The notes: generated from the sequence alone by a model not told the origin. 64,000 nucleotides of DNA from JAFDWI01 sp963764215 (GCA_963764215.1 CAVXRS010000003.1:248001-312000), one strand, 5' to 3'; positions 1-8,471 are shown, counted from the first letter of the stretch. Numbers and translations are program-made.

Positions 1-686
1 CCCCGCAGCCAACCGATCAGATCCGTCGAACCCGCCACCACGCCGATCGTCGCATCGTTGTGACCGCCGATCCCCTTGGTCGCGGAGTGGACGACCAGGT
101 CGACGCCATGATCGGCAGGCCGTTGGCCCAACGGCGTCGCGAACGTGGAATCCACGGCGGTGACCGGGCCGGAGATCGCACCGATCGCCTCGAGGTCGAC
201 CAGATCGAGGCGGGGATTCGCCGGCGTCTCGGCCCACACGAGCATCGTCCTCCCCGGTTCGACCGCCGCTGCGAAAGCTTCGGGATCGGTTCCATCGACG
301 AACGTGACGTCGATGCCGAATCGGGGGCATACTGCTTGGAACACCAGTTGCGTGACGCTGTAGAGCTGGCGTTGCGTGACGATGTGGTCACCGGCGGAGC
401 ACAATGCGAGGATCACCCCGGTGACCGCGCCCATCCCCGATGCGTAGGCGCGTGCCGCCTCGGTTCCCTCCATGGCGGCGATCGCCTGCTCGAAAGCGGC
501 GACGGTGGGGTTGCCGTTGCGCGAATAGAAGCGTGTGGCCTGGGGATCAGTCGCCGCGGCACACGCCTCGGCGACGGTGTCGGCTTCGAACGCGGTGGTC
601 GGATAGATCACCGGCGCGAGGGAAGTTTCCGCAGCGTCACGTCCCGCCAGGATCGCGATCGTCGCCGGGTCGAGTTCGTCGTTCAC
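1..686 (-). CDS. Cys/Met-metabolism PLP-dependent enzyme, likely homocysteine-forming sulfhydrylase (3' end cut by window)
   Basis: About 228 codons are present; the C-terminus lies outside the window. The product belongs to the trans-sulfuration PLP family (cystathionine gamma-synthase / O-acyl-homoserine sulfhydrylase). Seen: early 'YPTTAFEA' and 'FYSRNGNPT' motifs, the substrate-loop 'YASGMGAV' segment, and 'HSATKGIGGHND' holding the Schiff-base lysine near residue 208. The start is a GTG whose GTGA overlaps the metX stop, so the two genes are translationally coupled. Since MetX makes O-acetylhomoserine, the likely reaction is its conversion with sulfide to homocysteine (MetY/MetZ type) in the cytoplasm. 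MetB activity cannot be excluded from sequence alone. The gene should be under the riboswitch upstream of metX. Confidence 0.85.
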   Translation of the reverse strand, partial: MNDELDPATIAILAGRDAAETSLAPVIYPTTAFEADTVAEACAAATDPQATRFYSRNGNPTVAAFEQAIAAMEGTEAARAYASGMGAVTGVILALCSAGDHIVTQRQLYSVTQLVFQAVCPRFGIDVTFVDGTDPEAFAAAVEPGRTMLVWAETPANPRLDLVDLEAIGAISGPVTAVDSTFATPLGQRPADHGVDLVVHSATKGIGGHNDATIGVVAGSTDLIGWLR

Positions 687-1912
687 GATTCGGGTGCTCC
701 AAGTTCTTCGAAGAGTTCGACGAGTTGGTCCCCCACTTGACCGAACTCGATGAGGAACGCGTCGTGACCGTGGGGGCTGTCGATCCGGCGGTAGGTGGCC
801 GTCGACCTGATCATGCCCGCAACCAGGTCACGCTGTTGGTATTCGGGATACAGGATGTCGCTGTTCACGCCGAGGACCAGCGCACGGGCGGTGATCCGCT
901 CCAGGGCCTTGGCGACACCGCCCCGACCCCGTCCCAGGTCATGGAGGTCCATCGCCTTGGTGAGCAGCAGGTACGAGTTCGCGTCGAATCGGCGTACCAG
1001 CTTGTTGCCGTGGTACTCGAGGTAGCGCTCGACTTCGAACCGTTGCCACATGGAGAATCGGCCATCGACCGGTTCGACCACGTCACGGCCGAACCGATCG
1101 GTGAACACGTCGTCGGTCCTGAAGGTGATCTGGGAGACCGAGCGAGCCAGTGCGAGACCGGCGTGGGGACCGTCGCCGTTGGGAGCGTCGTAGTAGTCGC
1201 CGGCCCGCCACTTCGGGTCGAGCGCGATGACTCGGCGCCCGGTGCTCCACCAGGCGATCTGCTGGGCCGTGGCTGCACCGCAGGTCGCGATCGGGACGAT
1301 CGCCCGTATCCGGTCGGGAAACATCACCGCCATCTCGAGCACGATCATGCCCCCCATCGAGCCGCCGATCGCGCAGTGCCACGTCCGCACTCCGAGACTG
1401 TCGCCGAGTCGGGCCATGAGCCTTGCTTGATCTCTGATGGACACGACAGGAAAGCTCGCTCCGTACCGGCCCCGCCCGTCAGGACGCTTCGACGCGGGCC
1501 CGGTCGAGCCCTGACAGCCTCCCAGGACATTTGCGCACACGACGAAGTACCGGTCCGTGTCCACGGGACGACCAGGCCCGATCAGGGCATCCCACCATCC
1601 GGGAGTCGGGTGTCCTCTCCCCACCGGGCCCGCCGCGTGACTGTCCCCGGTGAGAGCGTGACACAGCAGCACGGCGTTGGTGCCCGCATCGTTCAGCACA
1701 CCCCAGCTCTCGAATGCGAGGTCGACGTCACGGAGTTGACCGCCGCCCTCGAGCACGAAGGGGCGATCGACCGCCGTGCGCAGAAAGCGTCGCTCACCGA
1801 GCTGGTCGCCTGGCCTCCACGCCCCCGACGACGGCAGCGTGTCGCGGTGCGCGGCCCGCCAGTCCAACGGCGCGAACGTCGAGTCTCCCTCGGCGATCTC
1901 GCTCGATGACAT
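683..1912 (-). CDS. metX: Homoserine O-acetyltransferase
   Basis: A 409-residue alpha/beta-hydrolase of the MetX family, transferring acetyl from acetyl-CoA to homoserine in methionine synthesis. Seen: 'LLCHALTGDSH' oxyanion region, 'NVLGGCQGSTGP', the nucleophile elbow 'GGSMGG' with the catalytic Ser, the acid in 'NSDILYP' and the His in 'SPHGHDAF' near the C-terminus. The ATG at 1912 is chosen because it has AGGAG eight bases upstream and homology begins shortly after it; the reading frame stays open further upstream through the riboswitch but that part is not protein-like. The stop overlaps the next gene by four bases. Length matches the family when a short N-terminal extension is allowed. 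MetX enzymes can use succinyl-CoA, so acyl specificity is inferred. Confidence 0.93.
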   Translation of the reverse strand: MSSSEIAEGDSTFAPLDWRAAHRDTLPSSGAWRPGDQLGERRFLRTAVDRPFVLEGGGQLRDVDLAFESWGVLNDAGTNAVLLCHALTGDSHAAGPVGRGHPTPGWWDALIGPGRPVDTDRYFVVCANVLGGCQGSTGPASKRPDGRGRYGASFPVVSIRDQARLMARLGDSLGVRTWHCAIGGSMGGMIVLEMAVMFPDRIRAIVPIATCGAATAQQIAWWSTGRRVIALDPKWRAGDYYDAPNGDGPHAGLALARSVSQITFRTDDVFTDRFGRDVVEPVDGRFSMWQRFEVERYLEYHGNKLVRRFDANSYLLLTKAMDLHDLGRGRGGVAKALERITARALVLGVNSDILYPEYQQRDLVAGMIRSTATYRRIDSPHGHDAFLIEFGQVGDQLVELFEELGAPES

Positions 1913-1963
1913 CGGATGCTCCTGGCGGTCGGGGGATGAGCGTTCCGTCACCGGAGGGGCCGG

Positions 1964-1979
1964 GGTGCCGCCGGGCACC
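1964..1979 (-). promoter_or_regulatory. Hairpin between SAM aptamer and metX start
   Basis: A perfect six-base-pair stem (GGTGCC / GGCACC) with a four-base loop lies between the aptamer and the metX ribosome-binding site. It has no U-tract, so it is more likely part of a translational or Rho-type expression platform than a classic intrinsic terminator. The assignment is by position only. Confidence 0.4.
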
Positions 1980-2011
1980 GCCCGGACCGTTTGTTGCCGA
2001 CCCACTGGGAC

Positions 2012-2102
2012 GGCCACATCCCCGCCCATTTCGGCAGGAGGCACCTTGGGGGTCCGCCCCAGGTTGCCGGACCCGACGAGGTCGGGCCGCTCTTGATGGC
2101 CC
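2012..2102 (-). promoter_or_regulatory. SAM riboswitch aptamer (SAM-I/SAM-IV superfamily)
   Basis: On the minus strand the leader contains the conserved core in order: P1 5' strand GGCCATC followed by AAGAG; a P2 hairpin (CCCGAC / GTCGGG); the invariant CCGGCAACC; a P3 hairpin (GGGG / CCCC); AAGGTGCC; a P4 hairpin (CCTGCC / GGCGGG around GAAATG); and a closing GATGTGGCC that pairs with P1. This is the SAM-binding core arrangement of S-box RNAs. P2 is short and lacks an obvious kink-turn, so a SAM-I/IV variant is possible. It precedes metX, so high SAM should shut off the metX operon. Confidence 0.85.
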
Positions 2103-2106
2103 TTCC

Positions 2107-2136
2107 ATTGCAGTCCCTTCGCCGCACGCCAGTCAA
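2107..2136 (-). promoter_or_regulatory. Candidate promoter for the metX leader
   Basis: On the minus strand TTGACT and TGCAAT are separated by 18 bases. A start about seven bases after the -10 would begin the transcript at GGAAGGGCC, just before P1 of the aptamer. The spacing and the fit to the riboswitch start support it; the -10 is imperfect. Confidence 0.45.
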
Positions 2137-2210
2137 GTCCCTTCGGAGCGGTCGGATTCGCAAGGGCCGGTGATCCGCCACCGGGCGGCCCAGAGAGTCG
2201 ACGGTCGGGC

Positions 2211-3125
2211 TCAACACGATCTCGTCCGGCGGACCGGAAACGAAAAGCCCTGCGCGCCACTCCGCCCGGACCCGTCCCGTGCGGTCACGTTGCCACTCCA
2301 GAACGAGGTCGCCGGAATCGACGAGAACGTGGTCGACCACACTCCGGAGCCCGCGTTCGTCATCGGGTACGTGCCGGAACCGCCCGCAGTGAGGGTGACG
2401 ACCACCGACCGGACGTCCGAACCGGTGACGGTCGCGGTGAGCTGCGCCGAGCGGCCGCAGACGAGGGGATTCGGTGTGGCGCGCACATCCGAGACCGACG
2501 GCGCAGCATGCGTGACCTCGACGTTCACCTTCACCTTCACCACGATCCCGTTCGCACCCAGGATCGTGATGGTTCCGGACTTCGCAGTCGCGGCGTCGAC
2601 GATCTTCAGCGTCACGATCACCGGGGCGCCGACCCGGGCGGTGCCCGATGTGGGCGTGGCGCGAATGCCCGATGGCACACCTCCGAGCACGAACCCGACT
2701 CCGTCGGGATTGGTGGTCCGTACGGCGAACGTCGCCACGGACTGTCCCGGCGCAAAGGTCACCGTGGCCGCGTCGGCGGTGAGGGCGCCGGCCGGAACGG
2801 TGGTCGAGGTAGTGCTGGACGTGCTCGTCGTGGTGGTCGTGGTGATCGGGGTCGTGGTCGTGACGAACAGGGTCGTCGTACCCAGGCCCCGAATGAAGGT
2901 CGTGGACGGCGCGGTCGTTCCGGCCTGTTGTGCGGGATCGGTGGCTGCGGTCACCGACTGCACGTGGCCATCGGGCTGTTTGGTCGAAGTCGACGATGAC
3001 CACCCGAGCACACTGACCGCGATGACCACGGCGAGACCCGCCACGACCGTGAGCACGGGCGCGGCGCCCTGGGGAGCATCCGGAGAGCTGCGCCGACTAC
3101 GCCGGCGCTCGGAGCGTGGCCTCAT
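2211..3125 (-). CDS. Single-pass membrane protein with Thr-rich linker and Ig-like ectodomain
   Basis: I do not recognise this 304-residue protein. Seen: a basic, Arg-rich N-terminus, one membrane segment at about residues 22-43 (rich in Val/Ala/Leu), a low-complexity Thr/Ser linker at about 80-112, and a C-terminal beta-rich region with two stretches resembling bacterial Ig-like repeats ('VTFAPGQSVATFAVRTTNPD', 'RSAQLTATVTGSDVRSV'). The topology suggests a small cytoplasmic tail and an extracytoplasmic ectodomain. Its ATG overlaps the stop of the upstream DNA methyltransferase gene (ATGA), so the two are one transcription unit. The C-terminal residues after 'FSFPV' are atypical and another frame continues, so a 3' frameshift is possible. 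Confidence 0.6.
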   Translation of the reverse strand: MRPRSERRRSRRSSPDAPQGAAPVLTVVAGLAVVIAVSVLGWSSSTSTKQPDGHVQSVTAATDPAQQAGTTAPSTTFIRGLGTTTLFVTTTTPITTTTTTSTSSTTSTTVPAGALTADAATVTFAPGQSVATFAVRTTNPDGVGFVLGGVPSGIRATPTSGTARVGAPVIVTLKIVDAATAKSGTITILGANGIVVKVKVNVEVTHAAPSVSDVRATPNPLVCGRSAQLTATVTGSDVRSVVVTLTAGGSGTYPMTNAGSGVWSTTFSSIPATSFWSGNVTARDGSGRSGAQGFSFPVRRTRSC

Positions 3126-4720
3126 CCGGTCAATCGTCGCGCATCACGGAACTCCGGGCGACGATCCCGCCACCATGCGACGGTCTCCGCGGCATCACCG
3201 ATTTCGTACGAACCGACGATTTCACTCGTGTAGCGGTCGAGCGCGCGGCGCCATCGCGCACGGTCACCTTCCCTGGCGGCGACCTGGGCTCGGCGTACCG
3301 ACCCAGCGGCCGAGTTCCATCGGGTCATATCGGACGGTAGGGGGAGCGACTCGAGAAACGTCCCGGTGACCCGGCACGTTCCCCGCCCCATACCGCTCCC
3401 GCCGACACGCCGGTGCAGCAGCATCGCCGCAACGGGGGAACCCACGACCGCCGCGAGATGGTCGACCCCGATCCGCACCCCCGAGGTCGGCAGCAGCGCG
3501 ATGACCGGCGTCGATGGAACGAACGCACCGTCCACGTCGACGACGGCCTCGACCACCGCCCCTTGGGAAGCGACCAGAACCTTGGGGCGCAACAGGTCGT
3601 CGACCCAGGTTGCGAGCGTGGGATCTGCTGCACGCAGCGCCGCGGTGTCGACGACGGGCCGGTCGAAGCGCCGACCGTCGAAGCGCACGGGAACATCGCG
3701 CCGCAACCGGAACGGATCGATGGCACCGGTGGTCACCAGGCGTGGCAGATCGCTCCGACGTTCCTTCGGGTCGTCGAACACGAAAGGGGCGAGACCGTAG
3801 AAATGACGCCGAAATCCCGCCGTGGAGCGGGCGACGTCTCCGAGCACTGCTCCCGTGCCGTTGGCCAGGTGTTCGCCGAGGTCGGAAGGAGCATCGATCA
3901 CGAGCGTCGACCAGCTCTCCGGGTCGGGGACGAAGGTGATCCGGTCGGATTCCTCGACCGTCCGACCGCCGAAGCGCACCACCTCGGCACGGTTCGTGGA
4001 AGCCGCCTGCGTCCTCAGCACCGGCGCCCAGACCGACACGGAGGCATCGAAGCCGATGTCGTCACCCCCGGTCCAGACCGCTTCGACCTCGGCCCGTCGG
4101 CTGACCGCCGCGCGCAGTGGGCGCGCGTCGCGCGCGGCCAGGAACGAGGTCGGGAGAATCAGCGAGACGAGACCGCCGGGCCGAACGAGGTCCAGGCTCC
4201 GGAGCAGGAACAGGCCGGCGGAATCGGCGTATCCCAGGGCGCCGACACCGAATTGACGGGACAACTCGCGCTGCCGGTCGGACGGTCGCACCGTGAGCGA
4301 TCTGAGCTGCGACCCGAACGGCGGATTTCCGATCGCCACGTCCATCGTCCCCGCCCAATCAGGCGACCCGGCAGCGTCCAATCCGTCGGTGACGACGAGG
4401 TGACCGATCGGAGCCTCGACCCTCCGACCCGTGATCCCCGCGGCCCAGGCGCCGAGCCGGTCACGCGCAACCCGGACGGCCTCCGGGTCGACATCCATGC
4501 CGTAGAGCTGATCGGTGACGATCCGGTCGACCGGAGCGCCGATCCGGTGGAGCACCTCGGCGGCCGCGAGCAGGAACGCCCCGTCGCCACAGGCCGGGTC
4601 GACCACCCGCGCCCGCGGACCGCCACGGTCGATCAGGACCTGGGCCAGCCCGAGCGCGGTCGGCGCCGGCGTGTAGTAGCGACCGAGTCGACGCCGGTCC
4701 GAACGGTCGTCGGCGTGCAC
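3122..4720 (-). CDS. N6-adenine-type DNA methyltransferase (solo, no nuclease partner seen)
   Basis: A 532-residue class I SAM-dependent methyltransferase. Seen: the SAM-binding motif I 'VVDPACGDGAFL' near residue 40, acidic 'YGMDVDPEAV', and the catalytic 'IGNPPFG' (NPPF, N6-adenine or amino methylase class) near residue 125. 'RPGGLVSLILPTSFL' follows, and a long C-terminal half probably holds target recognition. The architecture resembles TaqI-like / Eco57I-like methylases. The start is a GTG immediately after the stop of the upstream gene. No restriction nuclease, specificity subunit or helicase is adjacent, so it looks like an orphan methylase; the DNA target is unknown. Both neighbours in the operon are membrane proteins, which is unusual. 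Confidence 0.78.
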   Translation of the reverse strand: MHADDRSDRRRLGRYYTPAPTALGLAQVLIDRGGPRARVVDPACGDGAFLLAAAEVLHRIGAPVDRIVTDQLYGMDVDPEAVRVARDRLGAWAAGITGRRVEAPIGHLVVTDGLDAAGSPDWAGTMDVAIGNPPFGSQLRSLTVRPSDRQRELSRQFGVGALGYADSAGLFLLRSLDLVRPGGLVSLILPTSFLAARDARPLRAAVSRRAEVEAVWTGGDDIGFDASVSVWAPVLRTQAASTNRAEVVRFGGRTVEESDRITFVPDPESWSTLVIDAPSDLGEHLANGTGAVLGDVARSTAGFRRHFYGLAPFVFDDPKERRSDLPRLVTTGAIDPFRLRRDVPVRFDGRRFDRPVVDTAALRAADPTLATWVDDLLRPKVLVASQGAVVEAVVDVDGAFVPSTPVIALLPTSGVRIGVDHLAAVVGSPVAAMLLHRRVGGSGMGRGTCRVTGTFLESLPLPSDMTRWNSAAGSVRRAQVAAREGDRARWRRALDRYTSEIVGSYEIGDAAETVAWWRDRRPEFRDARRLTG

Positions 4721-4721
4721 C

Positions 4722-6198
4722 TCAGTGCACGGTGACGGTCTGCGGGTCGCCCAGTTGGCTGCGGGACTTGTCAGCCGTCCACACACGCACCTGCATTCCT
4801 GGCGTGACCGGATTCCACCTGACCGGCACCTGGAAGCGCACCACGTAGCCAGCGCGCAGTCAAGGTCGGGTTCGTGTAGTAGCTCGTGAACTGGTAGGCG
4901 TTGCACTGAGTTGCCGGGTTCGATTCGTTCACGACTTGGAAACAGACGTAGTAGGGCATCTCGTAGGAGAAACCCGACTGCGTCCCGATGATCATCTGGA
5001 TCAGGAGATCCGAACCCGATCGGTAGCAGTTCGTTCCACAACGAGTGACCGTGTACACGGTGTCGCGGTAGTTGCTGTCGAGGCCGACGGACACTGACGT
5101 CGATCCGCCGTTGGCATAGACGGTGAAGCCACCGGTCGTGCTGCCCTCTCTGGGCGATTGCGATGTCAAGTGGCCACTTTTGTCCAGGATGCCTGGCCAG
5201 GCAACCGAAACTTGGGTCGACTGGCCCGGCGCCAGCGTGCCCGACCCATGGTCGAAGCGCAGTGTGCCGCCCAATCCCCCGGTCGAGACGCCACCGATGC
5301 TCCAACTCGTGCTCTGGCCACCGACGTTGCGGATCGTGAAACTGGACCCACCGGTGTCCCGGACGGTCGAGGGCCCGGGATTCACCTGAATGCGAGCCGG
5401 CGGCGGGGGCGGGGCCACGCTGCCACCGCCACTGCGCGGGGTCCCCGACCCGCTCGAATGCGACGCAGCAGATCTACCGGATGAGCCGTGCGGTGCGCCC
5501 GTCGATCCCGACTTGGAAGCCGACTTCGATCCGGAGGATTTCGAAGACTTCGACGACTTGGACGACTTGGACGAATTGGAGGAATTGGAGGAGCCCGACG
5601 ACTTCGAGGAGGACCCCGAACTCGAACCCGCGGCGTTTTTCTTCGCCGAGGTCGATTTGGATCCGGTGCCGTCGGTGGACCCGGGACCGGTTGCAGCGGC
5701 GACCTGATGACTCTTGCCGGCACCATGGCCACCCCCGGCCTGAAGCGAGGAGCTGCCACCGGACAGCGTCGCGATCACGATGCCCACGACACCGAGCACG
5801 ACGAGCACCGCCCCCGCGATCACCAGGGCGATCACGTTGCGGCGGCGCCGATCTGCCGACCGCTGCTCCGCAGGCGTTGGCGGGAGACCGCCCGCGCCAC
5901 CAGCCGCTTCGACCCTGCCGACGTAGGAACCCATCCCGCCCGAGACCGATCCCAGGATGGCGCGGCTCGCCGCCGGGCTGATGCGATCCGCCGGGGTCTG
6001 CGGTTCCGTCGCCGCGGTGTCGTCGGAGTCGGCAGATTCTGCAAATCCGGAAGGCCCGGTCGGTTCGGACACCGCGCCATTCGGTACGTGGGGGTCCTCC
6101 TGCCACGCGCCACACCCGGTACAGAAGAGTGCCTGCGGCTTCAGCTCACCGCCACACGCGTCACAGGTGTTGGGTGCGCCGACCCGGACATCGGTCAC
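4722..6198 (-). CDS. Zinc-ribbon / membrane / Ser-repeat protein with beta-rich C-terminal domain (frameshifted)
   Basis: Not a family I can name. Seen in order: an N-terminal double CxxC zinc ribbon (CDACG...CTGCG, residues 13-32), an acidic segment, a membrane helix at about 118-142, a Ser/Lys low-complexity stalk built of repeated SSK units (about 185-215), a Pro-rich run, then a beta-rich ectodomain with 'SSFTIRNVGGQS' and a Cys-containing 'RCGTNCYRSG'. Near 4855 the frame breaks: the other frame continues as 'YVVRFQVPVRWNPVTPG' and 'SRSQLGDPQTVTVH' before a TGA at 4722, a sensible C-terminus. The GTG start at 6198 is used. The gene is directly followed by the methyltransferase gene, only one base away. 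Confidence 0.6.
5534..5594 (-). repeat. Imperfect 9-bp tandem repeat inside the Ser-rich stalk
   Basis: On the plus strand GACGACTTG units run head to tail and then drift to GACGAATTG and GAGGAATTG. In the coding (minus) frame this gives repeated Ser-Lys-Ser and Asn-Ser-Ser units. Nine-base units keep frame, so copy number could vary without breaking the gene. Confidence 0.7.
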
Positions 6199-6289
6199 CG
6201 GATGACTCCGACTTCCCTCATCAGGGACCTATCGGCCCGATGCGCCGAGTTCTGGAGTCCAACCAGGCGGTGTTCCCTCCCGGCGAACA

Positions 6290-7471
6290 TCACGGAGTCC
6301 ACTGGGTGATGTCCGCGAGGCGGGGATCGTTCGAGAGCACCTCCACGATCGGCTGGGACACGCCGATCCGCTTCTGCAGGCGACGTACCTCGAGCTCCTG
6401 GTTCCAGAGCACGAGCGTCACCACGACCCCTGCCTCCCCGGCCCGCGCCGTGCGACCCGACCGGTGCAGGTACGACTTGTGGGTGTCGGACGGGTCGTAG
6501 TGGATGACCAGGTCGATGTCGTCGACGTGGATGCCACGCGCGGCGACGTTCGTCGCCACGAGCACGGGCTGACGACCGTCCGTGAACCGGGCAAGCGATC
6601 GTTCGCGCTCGTTCTGGCGCAGGTTGCCGTGGATGGCCCCGACCTCGACCCCCTCGGCCTTGAGATCGGCGGCCAGGCGCTCCGCACCACGCTTGGTGTG
6701 GACGAAGATGAGCGTTCGTCGCACCCCGGCCGCAAGGGCCGCCGCGACCTTGACCTTGTCCATGGCGTGGACCGCGAGGAAGTGGTGCACCATGCGGTCG
6801 ACGGTCACCGAATCGGAAGCCACCTCGTGATGTACGGGGTCGTGCTGATAGCGGTCGATGAGCGATTTCACGCCACCGTCGAGCGTGGCCGAGAACAACA
6901 ACGTCTGGGGTTCACTCGTCACGTGACGGAGCAACCATTCGACCTGGGGAAGAAATCCCATGTCGGCCATGCGGTCGGCTTCGTCGACGACCACCATACG
7001 AACGCCGGCCAACGAGACGGTGCCGCGTTCGACGAAATCGATCAGCCGACCGGGGGTCGCCACGACCACGTCGACCCCCTTGGCCATCTTGCCGGCCTGC
7101 CGATCGATGTCCGTACCGCCGTAGACCGGCTCGATGCGCACGTTGGTCGCATCCGCAAGCGGCTGCAACTCGTCGGTCACCTGTTGGGCGAGCTCCCTGG
7201 TGGGCACCAGTACCAGCCCGGCAATGTCCGCGCCCCGGTCCCGGGCGACCACCTGAAGCGTCGGGATACCGAAGGCCAAGGTCTTCCCGGATCCGGTCTT
7301 CGCCTTGCCACAGACATCGCGTCCCGCCAATGCGTCGGCGATGGTCAATCGCTGGATCGGGAAGGGCGCGTCGATACCTGCCCGCTCCAGTGCGCCGCAC
7401 AATTCGGCATCCACGCCCAGGTCCGCGAACGAGACCGCTTCGTCGCCATCGGTCGGGTCCGCATCGATCAT
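6290..7471 (-). CDS. DEAD-box ATP-dependent RNA helicase
   Basis: A 393-residue superfamily-2 RNA helicase acting on structured RNA in the cytoplasm. All core motifs are visible: Q-motif region 'FPIQRLTIADALAGRD', motif I 'AKTGSGKT', Ia 'PTRELAQQ', Ib 'TPGRL', II 'VVDEADRM' (DEAD), III 'SAT', IV 'LIFVHTKRG', V 'ATNVAARGIHVDD' and VI 'HRSGRTARAG'. There is no long C-terminal extension, so it is a minimal RhlE/CshA-like enzyme. The ATG at 7471 is used because homology begins shortly after it. A TAGGAT -10-like element lies about 110 bases upstream. It is a single gene, not obviously co-transcribed with its neighbours. Confidence 0.92.
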   Translation of the reverse strand: MIDADPTDGDEAVSFADLGVDAELCGALERAGIDAPFPIQRLTIADALAGRDVCGKAKTGSGKTLAFGIPTLQVVARDRGADIAGLVLVPTRELAQQVTDELQPLADATNVRIEPVYGGTDIDRQAGKMAKGVDVVVATPGRLIDFVERGTVSLAGVRMVVVDEADRMADMGFLPQVEWLLRHVTSEPQTLLFSATLDGGVKSLIDRYQHDPVHHEVASDSVTVDRMVHHFLAVHAMDKVKVAAALAAGVRRTLIFVHTKRGAERLAADLKAEGVEVGAIHGNLRQNERERSLARFTDGRQPVLVATNVAARGIHVDDIDLVIHYDPSDTHKSYLHRSGRTARAGEAGVVVTLVLWNQELEVRRLQKRIGVSQPIVEVLSNDPRLADITQWTP

Positions 7472-7581
7472 GTTCTCTCTCACCGTCTCCAAAAGGGGCT
7501 GTCTCCAATGGGACCGGCGCTCGCTCGTCTCCCCCGACCCCACGCATCAGGTTGTTCCTAGGAGCCCGTCCCCACTGATCC

Positions 7582-7587
7582 ATCCTA
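7582..7587 (-). promoter_or_regulatory. Candidate -10 element (TAGGAT) for the helicase gene
   Basis: The minus strand reads GGCTAGGATGGAT, close to the element before ftsY (CACTAGGATCGAT). No convincing -35 is visible. It lies in the only sizeable gap upstream of the helicase. Confidence 0.3.
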
Positions 7588-7631
7588 GCCGACCGGGCAG
7601 TCGAAGCCGTGGTCGCGTCGAGAGGCTCCTG

Positions 7632-7650
7632 CGCTCCGGGTGCCGGAGCG
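7632..7650 (-). terminator. Hairpin just after the glutathione peroxidase gene
   Basis: A perfect eight-base-pair GC stem (CGCTCCGG / CCGGAGCG) with a three-base loop begins four bases past the stop at 7654. There is no U-tract, which is common for terminators in GC-rich actinomycetes. It could end transcription before the helicase gene. Confidence 0.45.
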
Positions 7651-7653
7651 GGA

Positions 7654-8142
7654 TCACGCGGGGAGCTGGGCCTCGATGGCCGAGATCACCTCGGGGGCGT
7701 CGGGTTCGGTCTGGGGCGGGAAGCGGTTCACGACCTCTCCGCTGGGAGCAACCAGGAACTTCTCGAAATTCCACCGGATGTCGCCCGTGTACCCCTCCGC
7801 GTCGGGGGTGCGGACGAGTTCGGCATAGAGCGGGTCCCGGTCATCGCCGTTGACGTCGATCTTCGAGAACATCGGGAAGGTGACTCCGTAGGTGGTCGAG
7901 CAGAACGTCGCGATCTCCTCGGGCGTCCCCGGCTCCTGACCCATGAACTGATTGCAGGGGAATCCGAGCACGCTGAAGCCCCGATCCCCATAGGACTCAT
8001 GGAGTTCTTCGAGCGCGCCGTACTGCGGCGTGAGCCCGCACTTCGATGCCACGTTCACCACCAGCAGGGCCTTGCCGTCGTAGTCGTGCAGGTCTGCGTC
8101 CGTCCCGTCCAATGCCGACACCTGATGATCGTGGAATGCCAT
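7654..8142 (-). CDS. Glutathione-peroxidase-family thiol peroxidase (Cys type)
   Basis: A 162-residue thioredoxin-fold peroxidase that reduces hydroperoxides. Seen: 'VNVASKCGLTPQY' with the peroxidatic Cys (in place of selenocysteine) near residue 36, 'LGFPCNQFMGQEPG' with the catalytic Gln and a second Cys likely to act in resolution, and 'RWNFEKFLV' with the catalytic Trp/Asn. Bacterial members of this type generally use thioredoxin or a similar thiol rather than glutathione. The ATG at 8142 has a strong AGGAGG at proper spacing. It is monocistronic, with a hairpin directly after the stop. Confidence 0.92.
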   Translation of the reverse strand: MAFHDHQVSALDGTDADLHDYDGKALLVVNVASKCGLTPQYGALEELHESYGDRGFSVLGFPCNQFMGQEPGTPEEIATFCSTTYGVTFPMFSKIDVNGDDRDPLYAELVRTPDAEGYTGDIRWNFEKFLVAPSGEVVNRFPPQTEPDAPEVISAIEAQLPA

Positions 8143-8471
8143 GGTTCCTCCTGGTAGGCGCGTTCGATAGCACCCCAAGTATGCCCGCTGGGAGAACCCG
8201 TCGCGTAGCGTCGGGAGCATCGACGACCCACCGGAACGGCCGGACGAGGTGCTGGCGAGATGGCCCGCCGACACGGTGGCCGTCACTGTCGGACGCGATC
8301 CCGCATTTTGCGTCGTGGGACCTGGACGCACGCTGGTAGTCCGAACGGCACGGGCCGTTCGATTCAATATCCGGCTACAAGCTCCATGGACGTCAAGAAG
8401 CGCCGTCAGGGCACCGATGGCATCCCCATGAGGGCGTGCAGATTGCTCGTTCCAACGGCGACGCGCCGGTC
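8143..8471. other. 329-base interval, no recognised gene
   Basis: This lies between the peroxidase gene and the plus-strand kinase gene. On the plus strand about 8225-8400 an open stretch reads like protein ('ADTVAVTVGRDPAFCVVGPG') but matches no family I know, has no clear ribosome site and soon loses frame. It may be a short or frameshifted gene, or the true N-terminal context of the kinase gene. Confidence 0.35.

Noticed and set aside
3122..4720. Methyltransferase as part of a restriction-modification, BREX or DISARM system
   Set aside because: No nuclease, helicase, PglZ/BrxC or specificity subunit lies nearby; both neighbours are membrane proteins.
5390..5707. Plus-strand frame rich in Asp and Glu opposite the Ser-repeat stalk
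   Set aside because: It is the mirror of the SSK repeat; the minus-strand gene has the zinc ribbon, membrane helix and operon context.
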